A stretch of DNA of 53,415 nt from an uncultured Acidobacteriota bacterium (lineage in GTDB: Bacteria; Acidobacteriota; Vicinamibacteria; Marinacidobacterales; SMYC01): contig CAMYKY010000006.1 of the NCBI GenBank assembly GCA_947259165.1, positions 53,211-106,625 on the forward strand, written 5' to 3'. Below, piece by piece: positions 1 to 9,064 of the stretch. Each line of letters begins with the position of its first letter. The stretch's first letter is position 1. The notes under the pieces were generated by a model that saw only the letters and a list, made by a program, of their open reading frames with translations, had not been told where the DNA came from and searched no databases. The position numbers were made by a program, and so were the translations under genes.

Positions 1-260
1 ATGCGATGGCATACCTGGGTATTTCGAGTATTCACAACGAAGCCAGCGCGCAAAAGGGCCAGAGATTTATGTACAGAACTTCTGGGACGGGACACTAGGA
101 GCATCGCTTGTCCGGGAACGCGGCTCGCACCAGAATCGTCTTCCGGTCTTCCTAGAGCCGCTCTGGCCGCCCGCCGAATGTACATTATTCAGCAGCAAGA
201 TACACGGAATCTCGCTTCTCAATATCGATCCACGCGCGCCAACCCCGCCGTGATTCAAGC

Positions 261-2705
261 CTACTCCAGCAGCAACTCGTTTCCTAGGATTCGGCGCGGG
301 GCGACTCGCGTCAGCGTTTCCTCTCGCGAGGCGCCGACGAACTCGAGGAGGCGGGAAATCCGCAGCATGAGGGGGTCGAGGCTCAAGTCGGGAACACCGG
401 CGCCATCTTTGACCTTGTCGACGGAGCTCATAGTCTGGAGATGCGACAGGATGTCCTCGTGCTGCGCTCGAATCCAACCGTCGAGATGCTCCTCGAATTC
501 GTGCTGCGCGAAATCTTCGAAGTCGGACTGAGCGTAGCCGAGAAAGCTCAGCGTCGTAGGCACGATATCCAAGAGCGTCGGGATGTGGGTTCCGCTCGCG
601 TCACGAACGAGCTGTCCCTCCGGAGTCGAGCGAAAACGCGAGCGCGCCAAGAGCTTGCCCGATCCGACGCCCGGGCCAGAGACCAACATCATCGTTCGCT
701 TCTCGCCGCCGTGGACGCCGCCGTGCCCTCCGAGGTTCTCACCAAAATTCCAGTTCGTCGCGTGCATGACGACGACATCGCCAATCGAAGGATTGGTCGA
801 ATAGAGGTAGGCACCCATACCGCCAACGACATTGACGTAGTCACGGTCGATAGTTCGGTCGTTCCATTCGTTGTAAGTGCCGTAGGCTCCCTCACCTCGC
901 CCCCACTCTTCGTAGCCCAGGGGATCTGCCGATGAGTCTTCATCGGTTCGGTAATGGAACAAGAGCTCCTCGGTGCCGTGGTCGCGCTTCACTGTAATCG
1001 TGGCTCGGTGACCGCGACGGTTGCGAACTTGGATCTCGACCTCGGCGGGAAGGCTATCGCGTGCGACGGCTTCGTTGCCCTTCCTGATGAAGACGAGGTC
1101 GACCCCTGGACTCGTGATGAGAGCGTCCATGAGCGCGCCCTCCCGATACCCGATGATTTCGTCGTAGGTCGGACGGCGTTCCCACGAACACTCGTCGGCC
1201 TCACAGACGGGGATGAACAGCTCCGCGTTGTTGCGAGCACCACCTCCGTAGACGAGGCGCACGTTGCGTTCGTAGAAATCGCGATTCGCTTCGCTCTCCG
1301 CCGCTAGATACTCTGGACGACTTCGCAAGTAGAGGTTTTGGAACGTCGCCAACGCCTGCTCGGCAACAGGGCCGAGAGCTTCGTCGAGCTTGGGGTCGAC
1401 GAGGATCGAGCGAAGGAAGAATAACCACCAGTAGTTCCCGTGCACTTCGTCTCGCAGAACAGAGCGAACCTGTTCGTAGGTTTCTCGAGACCAAACAGCG
1501 GCCTCCTCCGTTACCCGGCGAATATCGTCGCTTTGCCATTCACGGTAGCGCTCGGGGGTGCGTAGTCGTCTCGGGTGGTGTTGGTAGTCGATACCGAGCT
1601 CGATGCCATCGGAAAACGATGTAGCCTGATCACCGGTATCGAGCTCCAGCTTTCGGTTCAAATACGAGATGAAGCTCTCGCCGCCGTCGAGATCCACCAT
1701 ACCGTTCGCGGTATCGACCATGCCGTGGTCGCCGAAAACGATGAACAACGTACGATCAAACAGGGACTCGCCGTTGTCGAAGCGCACGTTCTTGAATGCA
1801 TCGATGAGGCGTCCGAGCTCGATATCCATAACGAGCATCGAAAGCACGTAGCGCGGTTCGGCGTGTTGTCCCTCGATCATAGGAAGATGGATGCAAACTT
1901 CGTCCGCTTTCCCGCCGCGACCCACCACGACGCGAGAGAAATAGCTCGTCTCGAGGTCTTCGTCGAGCAAACGAAACACCGTGCCGTCCATCTCCTCGTC
2001 ATCTCGACGAAAGCAGTGCTCCGATTCATCGCGCGTCGAGCTCACCCCATAAGCGTGCGAGAACTCGTCCGCCGCCGCGAGCAGCAGCGTCGACAACGCA
2101 GGGGTTGGCTCCCGCTCGCTAGCGATACGTTGATGGATGCTCAGGAAACTGCGCATCGTCGCATCCGCCTGCTCGTGATAGGTATGAACCGAGACGGCTG
2201 CCATGCCCTCGACGTAAGCCCGCCCGTAGTTCTCGAATGGCACGCCCCGACGAGCGAGGCTCATGCCGGCCACGAGGTTGTGCCCCCGCGCCGCGAGGAA
2301 GTCCTGAATCGTCGGACTCACCGGAAACTCGAGTCCAAGCGCGTAGTTCATCACTTCGGCGGGGTCGAGCCAGTAGTTCGCGAATCGAAATTGAGCCCGG
2401 TCGAATTGCCACCAGCCCACGACATGCGTGTCGAGCTGAGAGGTCAAGTACGACTGGATGACCTTCATCGTCTCGGATTTGTCGACGGTCGTCGCATCGT
2501 AGGAGATCCGACCTCGTGCCACGAGCTCCGCGAGGCGCGGAAGCTTTCCGGCCTCGAGAAGCTCTCGCGTGAGATCCGGCCGGTAGCCATCGAGGTGGAG
2601 AAGCTGGACGTGTTTCCCCGAGGACTCCAGGGGGGAGGGGTCCGGGCGCGGGGCACCGCACGAAACCAGCAGGAGCGCGAAAGCCACGGTCGTAAGTCTG
2701 AACAT
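261..2705 (-). CDS. Alkaline-phosphatase-superfamily lipoprotein (phosphodiesterase/sulfatase-like)
   Basis: An 814-residue predicted lipoprotein hydrolase of the metal-dependent alkaline phosphatase/type I phosphodiesterase superfamily. The N-terminus is a lipoprotein signal with lipobox LLVSC (Cys16). The fold is marked by the first metal-site Asp in HLDGYRPD (about residue 39), a second site FGDHGM (325-328) and a late His-rich metal motif with HGGVHGG near residue 670. Superfamily members of this length cleave phospho- or sulfo-esters in the periplasm or at the outer membrane; the substrate cannot be told from sequence. It is transcribed away from the aminotransferase gene, with about 120 bp between them. 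Long antisense frames inside it are shadows. The family is fairly certain, the reaction is not. Confidence 0.82.
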   Translation of the reverse strand: MFRLTTVAFALLLVSCGAPRPDPSPLESSGKHVQLLHLDGYRPDLTRELLEAGKLPRLAELVARGRISYDATTVDKSETMKVIQSYLTSQLDTHVVGWWQFDRAQFRFANYWLDPAEVMNYALGLEFPVSPTIQDFLAARGHNLVAGMSLARRGVPFENYGRAYVEGMAAVSVHTYHEQADATMRSFLSIHQRIASEREPTPALSTLLLAAADEFSHAYGVSSTRDESEHCFRRDDEEMDGTVFRLLDEDLETSYFSRVVVGRGGKADEVCIHLPMIEGQHAEPRYVLSMLVMDIELGRLIDAFKNVRFDNGESLFDRTLFIVFGDHGMVDTANGMVDLDGGESFISYLNRKLELDTGDQATSFSDGIELGIDYQHHPRRLRTPERYREWQSDDIRRVTEEAAVWSRETYEQVRSVLRDEVHGNYWWLFFLRSILVDPKLDEALGPVAEQALATFQNLYLRSRPEYLAAESEANRDFYERNVRLVYGGGARNNAELFIPVCEADECSWERRPTYDEIIGYREGALMDALITSPGVDLVFIRKGNEAVARDSLPAEVEIQVRNRRGHRATITVKRDHGTEELLFHYRTDEDSSADPLGYEEWGRGEGAYGTYNEWNDRTIDRDYVNVVGGMGAYLYSTNPSIGDVVVMHATNWNFGENLGGHGGVHGGEKRTMMLVSGPGVGSGKLLARSRFRSTPEGQLVRDASGTHIPTLLDIVPTTLSFLGYAQSDFEDFAQHEFEEHLDGWIRAQHEDILSHLQTMSSVDKVKDGAGVPDLSLDPLMLRISRLLEFVGASREETLTRVAPRRILGNELLLE

Positions 2706-2827
2706 GAGAGATACCAGAGTACGCTATGCCCAAGCCCGATGAAACCCAAACTCGAGCGCACCAGATTCCGCTTTCCAGCCGCCCCGCGTTCGGGAGATAC
2801 TAACGAGTTTCTGACTCCAGGCTAAGC

Positions 2828-3724
2828 ATGGGTATCCGCATCAACGTCGACGGCCAACTCGGATCCGAAGGGGACCGCCTTTTGTCTCCGCTGGACCAGG
2901 GTTTTTTGTTCGGTGCCAGCGTCTACGAGACGGTACGGACCTATGATGGCGTCGCGTTTCTGCCCACGCGCCACTTGAAGCGATTGCGCGAGTCGGCGGA
3001 AGCGCTCGGCATCGAGATCGACACCGGCGACGACGTCTTGCTCGAACGCCTGCACGAGACCCTCGATGCTGCGGGCAACCCGGAATCATCCATCCGAATC
3101 GTCGTCACCGCAGGCGTCGGGGCTATGGACTACCGTGCGGGCTCGGCGTCGAAACCGACCATCGTTGTGATCGTGCGCCCACTGCCGTCGTACCCGGCTA
3201 GCCTCTACCAAGACGGTGCGGTCGCCTCGTTCGTATCCGTCATACGCGCTGCGGCGGGCGGCTTGAGTCCACGGATCAAATCGTCCAACCTAATTACCAA
3301 TATGATGGCGCTTCGTGCGGCGCATGCACAGGATGCATACGAAGCGTTGATGCTGAACCCAAACGGCGAAGTGTGCGAAGGGTCGATGTCGAACGTTTTC
3401 TTCGTCAAGGACGACGCGATCGCCACGCCGCCACTTTCTGCCGGTATCCTCGAAGGCATCACCCGCGAGGTCGTTCTAGCCATCGCGCACGACGGCGGTT
3501 TTGCGCTCGAGGAGAGGGCGTTTTTTCCTGACGAGCTTCTCGACGCGGACGAGGTCTTCATCACTGCATCGTCTCGTCAGATCGTCCCTATCGTACGAAT
3601 CGACGAGCGGAAGATTGCGGACGGCCGACCCGGCAAGGTAACCCAAAAACTCATGTCGTTGTACACGGAGAAGGTCCAGGCGCTGATGCGCGCCGATCTA
3701 AATCAAAACGAAGGGGCACAATGA
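2828..3724 (+). CDS. Class IV PLP aminotransferase / aminodeoxychorismate-lyase-type
   Basis: A 298-residue fold-type IV PLP enzyme. The early motif FLFGASVYETVRTYDG (26-41), the PLP lysine Lys151 in PRIKSSNLITNMMA and the cofactor-contact region EVCEGSMSNVFFV (about 181-193) are all present, and the length is normal. The family contains branched-chain aminotransferases, D-amino-acid aminotransferase and 4-amino-4-deoxychorismate lyase (PabC, which makes p-aminobenzoate for folate); motifs alone do not separate these. Its stop overlaps the start of the formate-THF ligase gene (ATGA at 3721-3724), implying translational coupling. That folate context makes a PabC role attractive, but it is inference. 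Confidence 0.88.
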   Translation: MGIRINVDGQLGSEGDRLLSPLDQGFLFGASVYETVRTYDGVAFLPTRHLKRLRESAEALGIEIDTGDDVLLERLHETLDAAGNPESSIRIVVTAGVGAMDYRAGSASKPTIVVIVRPLPSYPASLYQDGAVASFVSVIRAAAGGLSPRIKSSNLITNMMALRAAHAQDAYEALMLNPNGEVCEGSMSNVFFVKDDAIATPPLSAGILEGITREVVLAIAHDGGFALEERAFFPDELLDADEVFITASSRQIVPIVRIDERKIADGRPGKVTQKLMSLYTEKVQALMRADLNQNEGAQ

Positions 3725-5388
3725 AATCTGACATCGAAATTTCTCGATCCATCGACGCCAAGCCCATAGGTGAGATCGCCTCCAAGCTGGGGCTCCACAC
3801 AAACGAATGGGAGCCGTACGGACGATATATTGCCAAAGTGAACTTGTCGGTTCTCGACAAGCCTCCCCGAAGCAAGAGCTCCAAGTTGATCCTGGTTTCG
3901 GCGATCACGCCCACGCCCGCTGGCGAAGGCAAGACGACGACCAGCATCGGCCTTGCCCAAGGGCTGGCGAAGCTCGATGAGTCAGTGTGTCTTGCGCTAC
4001 GCGAGCCTTCGCTTGGGCCCTGCATGGGAGTCAAAGGCGGTGCGACGGGTGGAGGGTTGAGCCAGGTCTATCCGATGGAGCGGATCAACCTCCACTTCAC
4101 CGGCGATTTTCACGCGATCACCGCGGCCCACAATCTCCTCGCCGCAGCGTTCGACAACCACATCCACTTTGGAAACGCCCTTGGCGTGGATCCGCGACGC
4201 ACCTTGTGGAGGCGCGTGATCGACATGAACGACCGCTCGTTGCGGCACGTCGTGGTCGGACTCGGCGGCCCTCTTCAAGGCATCCCTCGAGAAACAGGTT
4301 TCGACATCACCGCCGCCTCAGAGGTCATGGCAATCCTGTGCCTTGCCGACAATGCGAAGGATCTCAGAGAGAGGATCGACCGCACTCTCGTCGGCTTCAC
4401 TCGCGAGAAGGAGCCCGTCACTGCTGATAAGCTCAAGGTATCGGGCGCGATGCTCGCGCTACTAAGCGATGCGATGAACCCGAACCTGGTGCAAACGCTC
4501 GAAGGCGTTCCCGCGTTCATTCACGGCGGCCCGTTCGCCAACATCGCCCACGGATGCAATAGCGTGATCGCAACCAAGAGCGCTTTGCAACTCGCCGACT
4601 GGGCCGTCACCGAAGCCGGCTTCGGATTCGATTTGGGCGCCGAAAAATTCTTCGACATCAAATGTCGCTCGGCTGGGCTCGACCCCGCTTGTGTGGTGCT
4701 GGTGTCGACGATCCGCGCGCTCAAGATGCACGGAGGCAAGGACGTGAAAGATCTCAAAGAGCCGGACGCGGCCGCGGTGAAGACGGGGCTTCCCAACCTC
4801 GACAAACACGTCGAGAGCATTCGCCATTTCGCACTGCGGCCCGTCGTCGCTTTGAATCGATTCGGCGGCGATACCGATGAGGAGATCGCCGTCGTGCGAG
4901 AGCGATGCGCCGAGTTGAACGTTCCGTTCGCGATCTCCGACCACCATGCGCGAGGCGGCGACGGTGCAGTCGAGCTCGCCAAGAAAGTCATGGAGGAGGC
5001 GAACGCCCACGACACGCCCTATAAGCCTCTCTACGAACTATCGGACTCCGTGCCCGACAAGATCCGCAAAGTGGCGCAAACGGTTTACGGCGCCCGCGAC
5101 GTCGCGTTCACCAAGGCCGCCGAGCGCGACCTCGGTGACATCAAACGCCTCGGCTACGAGAATCTTCCCGTGTGCATCGCCAAGACGCAAAACTCTCTCT
5201 CGGATGATCCCGCCCTCCGTGGCCGGCCGGATGACTTCGAGGTCACTGTCCGCGGATTTCAAATCAACGCCGGTGCCGGGTTCCTGGTGGTGCTGACCGG
5301 AGACATCATGCGCATGCCGGGACTTCCGCGAAAACCACGCGCCGAGGACATCGATTTCCGAGACGGGCAGATTGAGGGACTACAATAG
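3721..5388 (+). CDS. fhs: Formate--tetrahydrofolate ligase
   Basis: A 555-residue enzyme that ATP-dependently joins formate to tetrahydrofolate, giving 10-formyl-THF for one-carbon metabolism in the cytoplasm. The full family length is present. The phosphate-binding loop TPAGEGKTT lies at residues 65-73, followed by SIGLAQGL and the conserved region EPSLGPCMGVKGGATGGG. The C-terminal part retains INAGAGFLVVLTGDIMRMPG, and the protein ends normally. The start codon overlaps the preceding aminotransferase stop by four bases, so the two genes form an operon. Downstream lies a dispersed hairpin repeat and then the convergent ribA gene. Confidence 0.95.
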   Translation: MKSDIEISRSIDAKPIGEIASKLGLHTNEWEPYGRYIAKVNLSVLDKPPRSKSSKLILVSAITPTPAGEGKTTTSIGLAQGLAKLDESVCLALREPSLGPCMGVKGGATGGGLSQVYPMERINLHFTGDFHAITAAHNLLAAAFDNHIHFGNALGVDPRRTLWRRVIDMNDRSLRHVVVGLGGPLQGIPRETGFDITAASEVMAILCLADNAKDLRERIDRTLVGFTREKEPVTADKLKVSGAMLALLSDAMNPNLVQTLEGVPAFIHGGPFANIAHGCNSVIATKSALQLADWAVTEAGFGFDLGAEKFFDIKCRSAGLDPACVVLVSTIRALKMHGGKDVKDLKEPDAAAVKTGLPNLDKHVESIRHFALRPVVALNRFGGDTDEEIAVVRERCAELNVPFAISDHHARGGDGAVELAKKVMEEANAHDTPYKPLYELSDSVPDKIRKVAQTVYGARDVAFTKAAERDLGDIKRLGYENLPVCIAKTQNSLSDDPALRGRPDDFEVTVRGFQINAGAGFLVVLTGDIMRMPGLPRKPRAEDIDFRDGQIEGLQ

Positions 5389-5407
5389 CTCGCAACCGCT
5401 TTTTTTC

Positions 5408-5486
5408 AACGCAAAGGCGCCAAGGCGCGGAGACGCAAAGAAGAGCGAAATCACGGACAGGCTTCGCGTCTTGGCGCCTCTGCGTT
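5408..5486. repeat. Dispersed imperfect hairpin repeat, copy 1
   Basis: Between the convergent fhs and ribA genes lies an imperfect inverted repeat. The left arm (5408-5440) is built of CGCAAAGGCGC-like units and the right arm (5462-5486) is its approximate complement (CTTCGCGTCTTGGCGCCTC). The spacer is about 20 bases. A second member of the same family, with the same arms but a longer spacer, lies at 50489-50637. It may serve as a bidirectional terminator here, since it sits between two gene ends, but no clean U-tract is seen. Confidence 0.7.
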
Positions 5487-5493
5487 AGACGTC

Positions 5494-6228
5494 CTAGCTC
5501 TCGATCATGCCGTCGACGAGGACGGGGTCGCTCTGCTCCATCAGATGGGGCTTGCCGGAAAAGTCGATGTAGTGACCGGAGCGATCGCGTTTGGTTTCCA
5601 GATAGAAGCGATTGTGTACATTAGGCGGGATCAGGTGAGGCACGCGTCGAGCTACCCGAACGCCGTGCTGAGTTAGCTGCTCCACCTTTCGCGGGTTGTT
5701 CGTCATCAACTCGATGGATTTCACGTTCAGGCTCATGATCATGTGGGCCGCGATCGCGTAGTCACGCTCGTCGTCGCGAAATCCAAGAGCAACGTTCGCT
5801 TCGACCGTGTCGAGGCCCTGGTCTTGGAGCGCGTACGCCCTAACCTTATTTATTAGCCCAATCCCACGGCCTTCTTGCCTTAGATACAGAACGAGGCCTT
5901 GCTCGAGTGCACCCATCCTCTCGAGCGCGACTTCCAGCTGATCCCGGCAATCGCAGCGGAGCGAGCCGATGGCATCCCCGGTGAGACACTCCGAGTGCAC
6001 CCGAGTCGGGACGTTCTCAGCGTCGAGTATGTTTCCCCGCACGATCGCGACATGCTCTTTGGCGTCACGGTTGTTCCAAAACGCAACGATGCGGAAGTTG
6101 CCGAATCGCGTCGGAAGGTCGGCGACCGCCTCGACACGCACGCAAGCCTTCGACGGCCCGATGCCGTCGCAATCGTGGTCCTTGTCGCGAACCGCGAGGT
6201 CTTCGAGCTGCTTGATTTCCATCCCCAT
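5494..6228 (-). CDS. ribA: GTP cyclohydrolase II
   Basis: A 244-residue enzyme that opens GTP to 2,5-diamino-6-ribosylamino-4(3H)-pyrimidinone 5'-phosphate, formate and pyrophosphate, the first step of riboflavin synthesis. The zinc ligands Cys81, Cys92 and Cys94 are seen in HSECLTGDAIGSLRCDC, and the GTP-binding/catalytic segment RQEGRGIGL lies at 117-125. The C-terminal NNPRKVEQL region is present. It is a stand-alone GCHII without an N-terminal DHBP synthase domain, with about 30 extra N-terminal residues. Either Met1 or Met3 could be the start; a tandem 11-bp duplication lies just upstream. It is transcribed alone and convergent with fhs. Confidence 0.94.
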   Translation of the reverse strand: MGMEIKQLEDLAVRDKDHDCDGIGPSKACVRVEAVADLPTRFGNFRIVAFWNNRDAKEHVAIVRGNILDAENVPTRVHSECLTGDAIGSLRCDCRDQLEVALERMGALEQGLVLYLRQEGRGIGLINKVRAYALQDQGLDTVEANVALGFRDDERDYAIAAHMIMSLNVKSIELMTNNPRKVEQLTQHGVRVARRVPHLIPPNVHNRFYLETKRDRSGHYIDFSGKPHLMEQSDPVLVDGMIES

Positions 6229-6232
6229 ACCT

Positions 6233-6254
6233 TAGCGCATCCCTAGCGCATCCC
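6233..6254. repeat. Tandem 11-bp duplication upstream of ribA
   Basis: The unit TAGCGCATCCC occurs twice head to tail at 6233-6243 and 6244-6254, immediately upstream of the ribA start codon (which reads leftwards). This is a small local duplication in the 5' leader. No function can be assigned. Confidence 0.7.
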
Positions 6255-6422
6255 TCGTTGCTCACGGGTCAGCGGGGCACAAACGATGACCGCGATCGAA
6301 GCTCCCTGCACGGCGGCACCCTTAAACCATTCTTGTAGAAGTAGTTATCGTTCCGCACCGCCCAAAACTTTGAAAATGCTGGGACGCGGCGGCCCGATGC
6401 CGTCGCGTGCTATCCTCGCCCT

Positions 6423-8048
6423 ATGAGCACCCAGGCAGCGTTTCAGTTCCAGCCCATTTTTGAGCTCGCCAAAACGGACGACGTGCCCCTCCGGAAACTG
6501 ACTTCCGACTACGTCGGCACGGCCGAGCTCAATGGACACAAAGTGTTGACGGTCGAGCCCGAGGGCTTGTCGCTGCTCGCAGCGCAAGCGGTGCGTGACA
6601 TCTCGCATTTGTTCCGCACGTCTCACCTCGAACAGGTCCGCAAGATTCTCGACGATCCAGACGCAAGTGATAACGACCGCTTTGTCGCTCTCCAGATGCT
6701 GAAGAACGCAAATGTCGCCGCGGGTATGATCCTCCCCTCCTGCCAAGACACCGGCACCGCGATCGTTCTCGGCAAGAAGGGTCAACACGTTCTGACCTTC
6801 GGAAGCGATGAGGAAGCGCTATCCCGTGGGATCTTCGAGACCTACACCACCACCAACCTGCGCTACTCCCAGATGGCACCGCTGTCGATGTACGAGGAGA
6901 AAAACACCAAGAACAATCTCCCGGCTCAGATCGAGCTCTATGCCACCGAAGGAGACGAATACAACTTCTTGTTCATCACCAAAGGCGGGGGATCGGCTAA
7001 CAAGAGTTTCCTATACCAAGAAACTCGAGCTATCTTGAACCCCGACTCGCTCGTTCAGTTCATCGAAGACAAGATGAGGAGCCTCGGGACCGCGGCCTGC
7101 CCGCCGTACCACCTCGCCATCGTCATCGGCGGAACGTCGGCGGAGCTCACGCTCAAGACCGTAAAGCTCGCGAGCTGCCGCTACCTCGACACCTTGCCAA
7201 CGAGTGGGAACGAGCTCGGACGAGCGTTTCGCGACGTCGAGCTCGAAAAGGAAGTTCTGAGCCGCTCACGTGAGCTCGGCATCGGGGCTCAATTCGGCGG
7301 GACCTACTTCTGCCACGATGTGCGAGTGATCCGGCTACCGCGACACGGCGCCTCGCTCCCGGTCGGCATTGGTGTCTCGTGCTCCGCCGACCGCCAGGCC
7401 GTCGGGAAGATTACGCAAGACGGAATCTTCCTCGAGAAGCTCGAGACCAACCCAGCGAAGTATCTGCCGAACATCGCGGAGGGTGAGCTCGGAGCCGAGG
7501 AGGTTCCCATCGACTTGAACCAGCCGATGAGCGAGATCCGCAAGACGCTTTCGCAGTACCCGACCAAGACACGACTTTCGCTCACCGGTACCATCATCGT
7601 GGCACGGGATATCGCCCACGCGAAACTCAAGGAGCGCATCGACCGTGGTGAGGGACTTCCGCAGTATTTCAAAGACCACATTATCTACTACGCCGGCCCG
7701 GCAAAGACTCCTGAGGGATACGCTTCAGGTTCGTTCGGACCCACGACCGCGGGCCGGATGGACTCCTACGTCGGACCGTTCATGGCCAAAGGCGGGAGTT
7801 ACGTGACTCTCGCAAAAGGCAACCGCTCCTCCCAAGTGACCGCCGCATGCAAAGAGCATGGCGGGTTCTACCTCGGCTCCATCGGTGGCCCGGCGGCAAT
7901 TCTAGCCCTCGAGTCAATCAAGCATGTCGAGGTGGTCGAGTACGAAGAGCTCGGGATGGAAGCGATTTGGCGGATCGATGTGGAGAATTTCCCCGCGTTT
8001 ATCGTCGTTGACGATAAAGGGAACGATTTTTTCTCTCAATTGTCCTGA
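6423..8048 (+). CDS. Class I (iron-sulfur) fumarate hydratase
   Basis: A 541-residue cytoplasmic fumarase interconverting fumarate and L-malate in the TCA cycle. It belongs to the oxygen-sensitive [4Fe-4S] class I type. The three cluster cysteines are visible: Cys107 in PSCQDTGT, Cys226 in GTAACPPYH and Cys320 in GVSCSADRQ. Their spacing matches the E. coli FumA ligands. The N- and C-terminal halves are fused in one chain, as in FumA/FumB. The frame starts at an ATG and its length is normal. It is flanked by a divergent ribA and, downstream, by the broken solute-binding gene at 8118. Confidence 0.93.
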   Translation: MSTQAAFQFQPIFELAKTDDVPLRKLTSDYVGTAELNGHKVLTVEPEGLSLLAAQAVRDISHLFRTSHLEQVRKILDDPDASDNDRFVALQMLKNANVAAGMILPSCQDTGTAIVLGKKGQHVLTFGSDEEALSRGIFETYTTTNLRYSQMAPLSMYEEKNTKNNLPAQIELYATEGDEYNFLFITKGGGSANKSFLYQETRAILNPDSLVQFIEDKMRSLGTAACPPYHLAIVIGGTSAELTLKTVKLASCRYLDTLPTSGNELGRAFRDVELEKEVLSRSRELGIGAQFGGTYFCHDVRVIRLPRHGASLPVGIGVSCSADRQAVGKITQDGIFLEKLETNPAKYLPNIAEGELGAEEVPIDLNQPMSEIRKTLSQYPTKTRLSLTGTIIVARDIAHAKLKERIDRGEGLPQYFKDHIIYYAGPAKTPEGYASGSFGPTTAGRMDSYVGPFMAKGGSYVTLAKGNRSSQVTAACKEHGGFYLGSIGGPAAILALESIKHVEVVEYEELGMEAIWRIDVENFPAFIVVDDKGNDFFSQLS

Positions 8049-8117
8049 TTCATTTCCGACGAACAATACCGTCTGCTAAGTCGGGGGGGATGGACCAAGC
8101 CGCACGGAGGAAGCGCG

Positions 8118-8716
8118 ATGAGTCGAATCGCCGCCCTGTTTCTTTCGCTGTCCATTGCGAGCACCGCATCCGCGGAGAAGCTCCAGGTCCTCGCAGCCCT
8201 TTTTCTACGACGACAACGGTAGCCCCGCCGGTATCGAGTACAAGATCTTGTCCTATTTTGCCAAGACTCGCGATCTCGAGATCGAGGTCGAATACGTTGC
8301 CGTTTTTTCCGAGTTACTCGAGCGGATCGCAAACGGTGAAGCCGACGTCGCCGCTGGGACGATCACCATCACCGAAGATCGCGCGCAAACAATGGACTTC
8401 TCGGCTCCCTGCTTTCCCGTACAAGTCGTCCTCGTGGAGCGCTCGGGCGAGACCAGCGAGTCGCTCAATGATCTGAAAGGATCCAAAGTCGCCGCGTTTG
8501 AGAAGACGACGACGGAAGAAGCTCTTCGCGAAATCGGCGGGGTCGAGGTCGTGACTCGACAAGGGGTGCCTGGCATGCTGGAATCTGTTGCCGCGGGCAA
8601 GATCGGCGCGGCCGCAGGCGACAGCAGCGCCATCATGCCCGTGATCGATGACTACCCCGGGCTAGAGATCTCGATGGCTTTCGGCAAGCGCCAACAGTTT
8701 GGCTTCGCGTTGCCAA
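8118..8716 (+). pseudogene. Solute-binding protein family 3 gene, frameshifted and 3'-truncated
   Basis: The start at 8118 has a good Shine-Dalgarno (GGAGG at 8106-8110) and opens a signal peptide (MSRIAALFLSLSIASTASA). That frame stops within about 35 codons. The mature domain continues in another frame from about 8190 (SQPFFYDDNGSPAGIEYK) through ANGEADVAAGTITITEDR, the typical ligand-binding core of periplasmic amino-acid-type binding proteins. At about 8715, after FGFALPKDC, homology stops and a sulfatase C-terminus begins in a different frame. The gene therefore has a 5' frameshift and a lost 3' end. No transporter permease or ATPase is nearby. Confidence 0.75.
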
Positions 8717-9064
8717 AAGATTGCCCCGGAGGGTCTCGACGGGGTCAGCCTCGCTGCCGTGCTCGAGGAGCCAACGCGCTCGGCAAAACGAGCGTCGTTC
8801 AGCCGCTGGGTTGACGGTGAATCGGTGCGAACGGCTCTTTTTCGCTACACCGAATGGCGCGACGAGGCGGGTAGGGTTACCGCCCGTATGCTCTACGACC
8901 TGACCCTCGATCCGGAAGAGACCCGGAATGTCGCAGAGGAGGCCGACTACGAGAAGGTGGTACTCGAGCTCAGCGCGCTCATCACCTCCAACGACAGCAA
9001 CTCGCCCTGGTCGCCGTCTCTGCGTGAGAGTCCCTTCTACAAAGCGGCTAGAACCGCTGCCGCC
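8717..9064 (+). pseudogene. C-terminal remnant of a sulfatase gene
   Basis: Translation from about 8725 reads EGLDGVSLAAVLEEP, then RTALFRYTEWRDE, then MLYDLTLDPEETRNVAEE and ELSALI. This is the characteristic C-terminal end of arylsulfatase/iduronate-sulfatase-type proteins. The whole catalytic N-terminal part (CxPSR region, metal ligands) is missing. The frame has no stop of its own near the expected end and runs on antisense into the oxidoreductase gene. It is directly fused to the broken solute-binding gene, which points to a deletion joining two genes or to a misassembly. Confidence 0.7.

Noticed and set aside
1..531. Plus-strand open frame of 176 codons at the window start
   Set aside because: It overlaps the clear phosphatase-superfamily gene on the other strand and its translation is a low-complexity Arg/Ser-rich shadow.
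1575..2825. Plus-strand open frame of 416 codons
   Set aside because: It is antisense to the lipoprotein gene at 261-2705, which has a lipobox and metal motifs; the frame is a product of high GC content.
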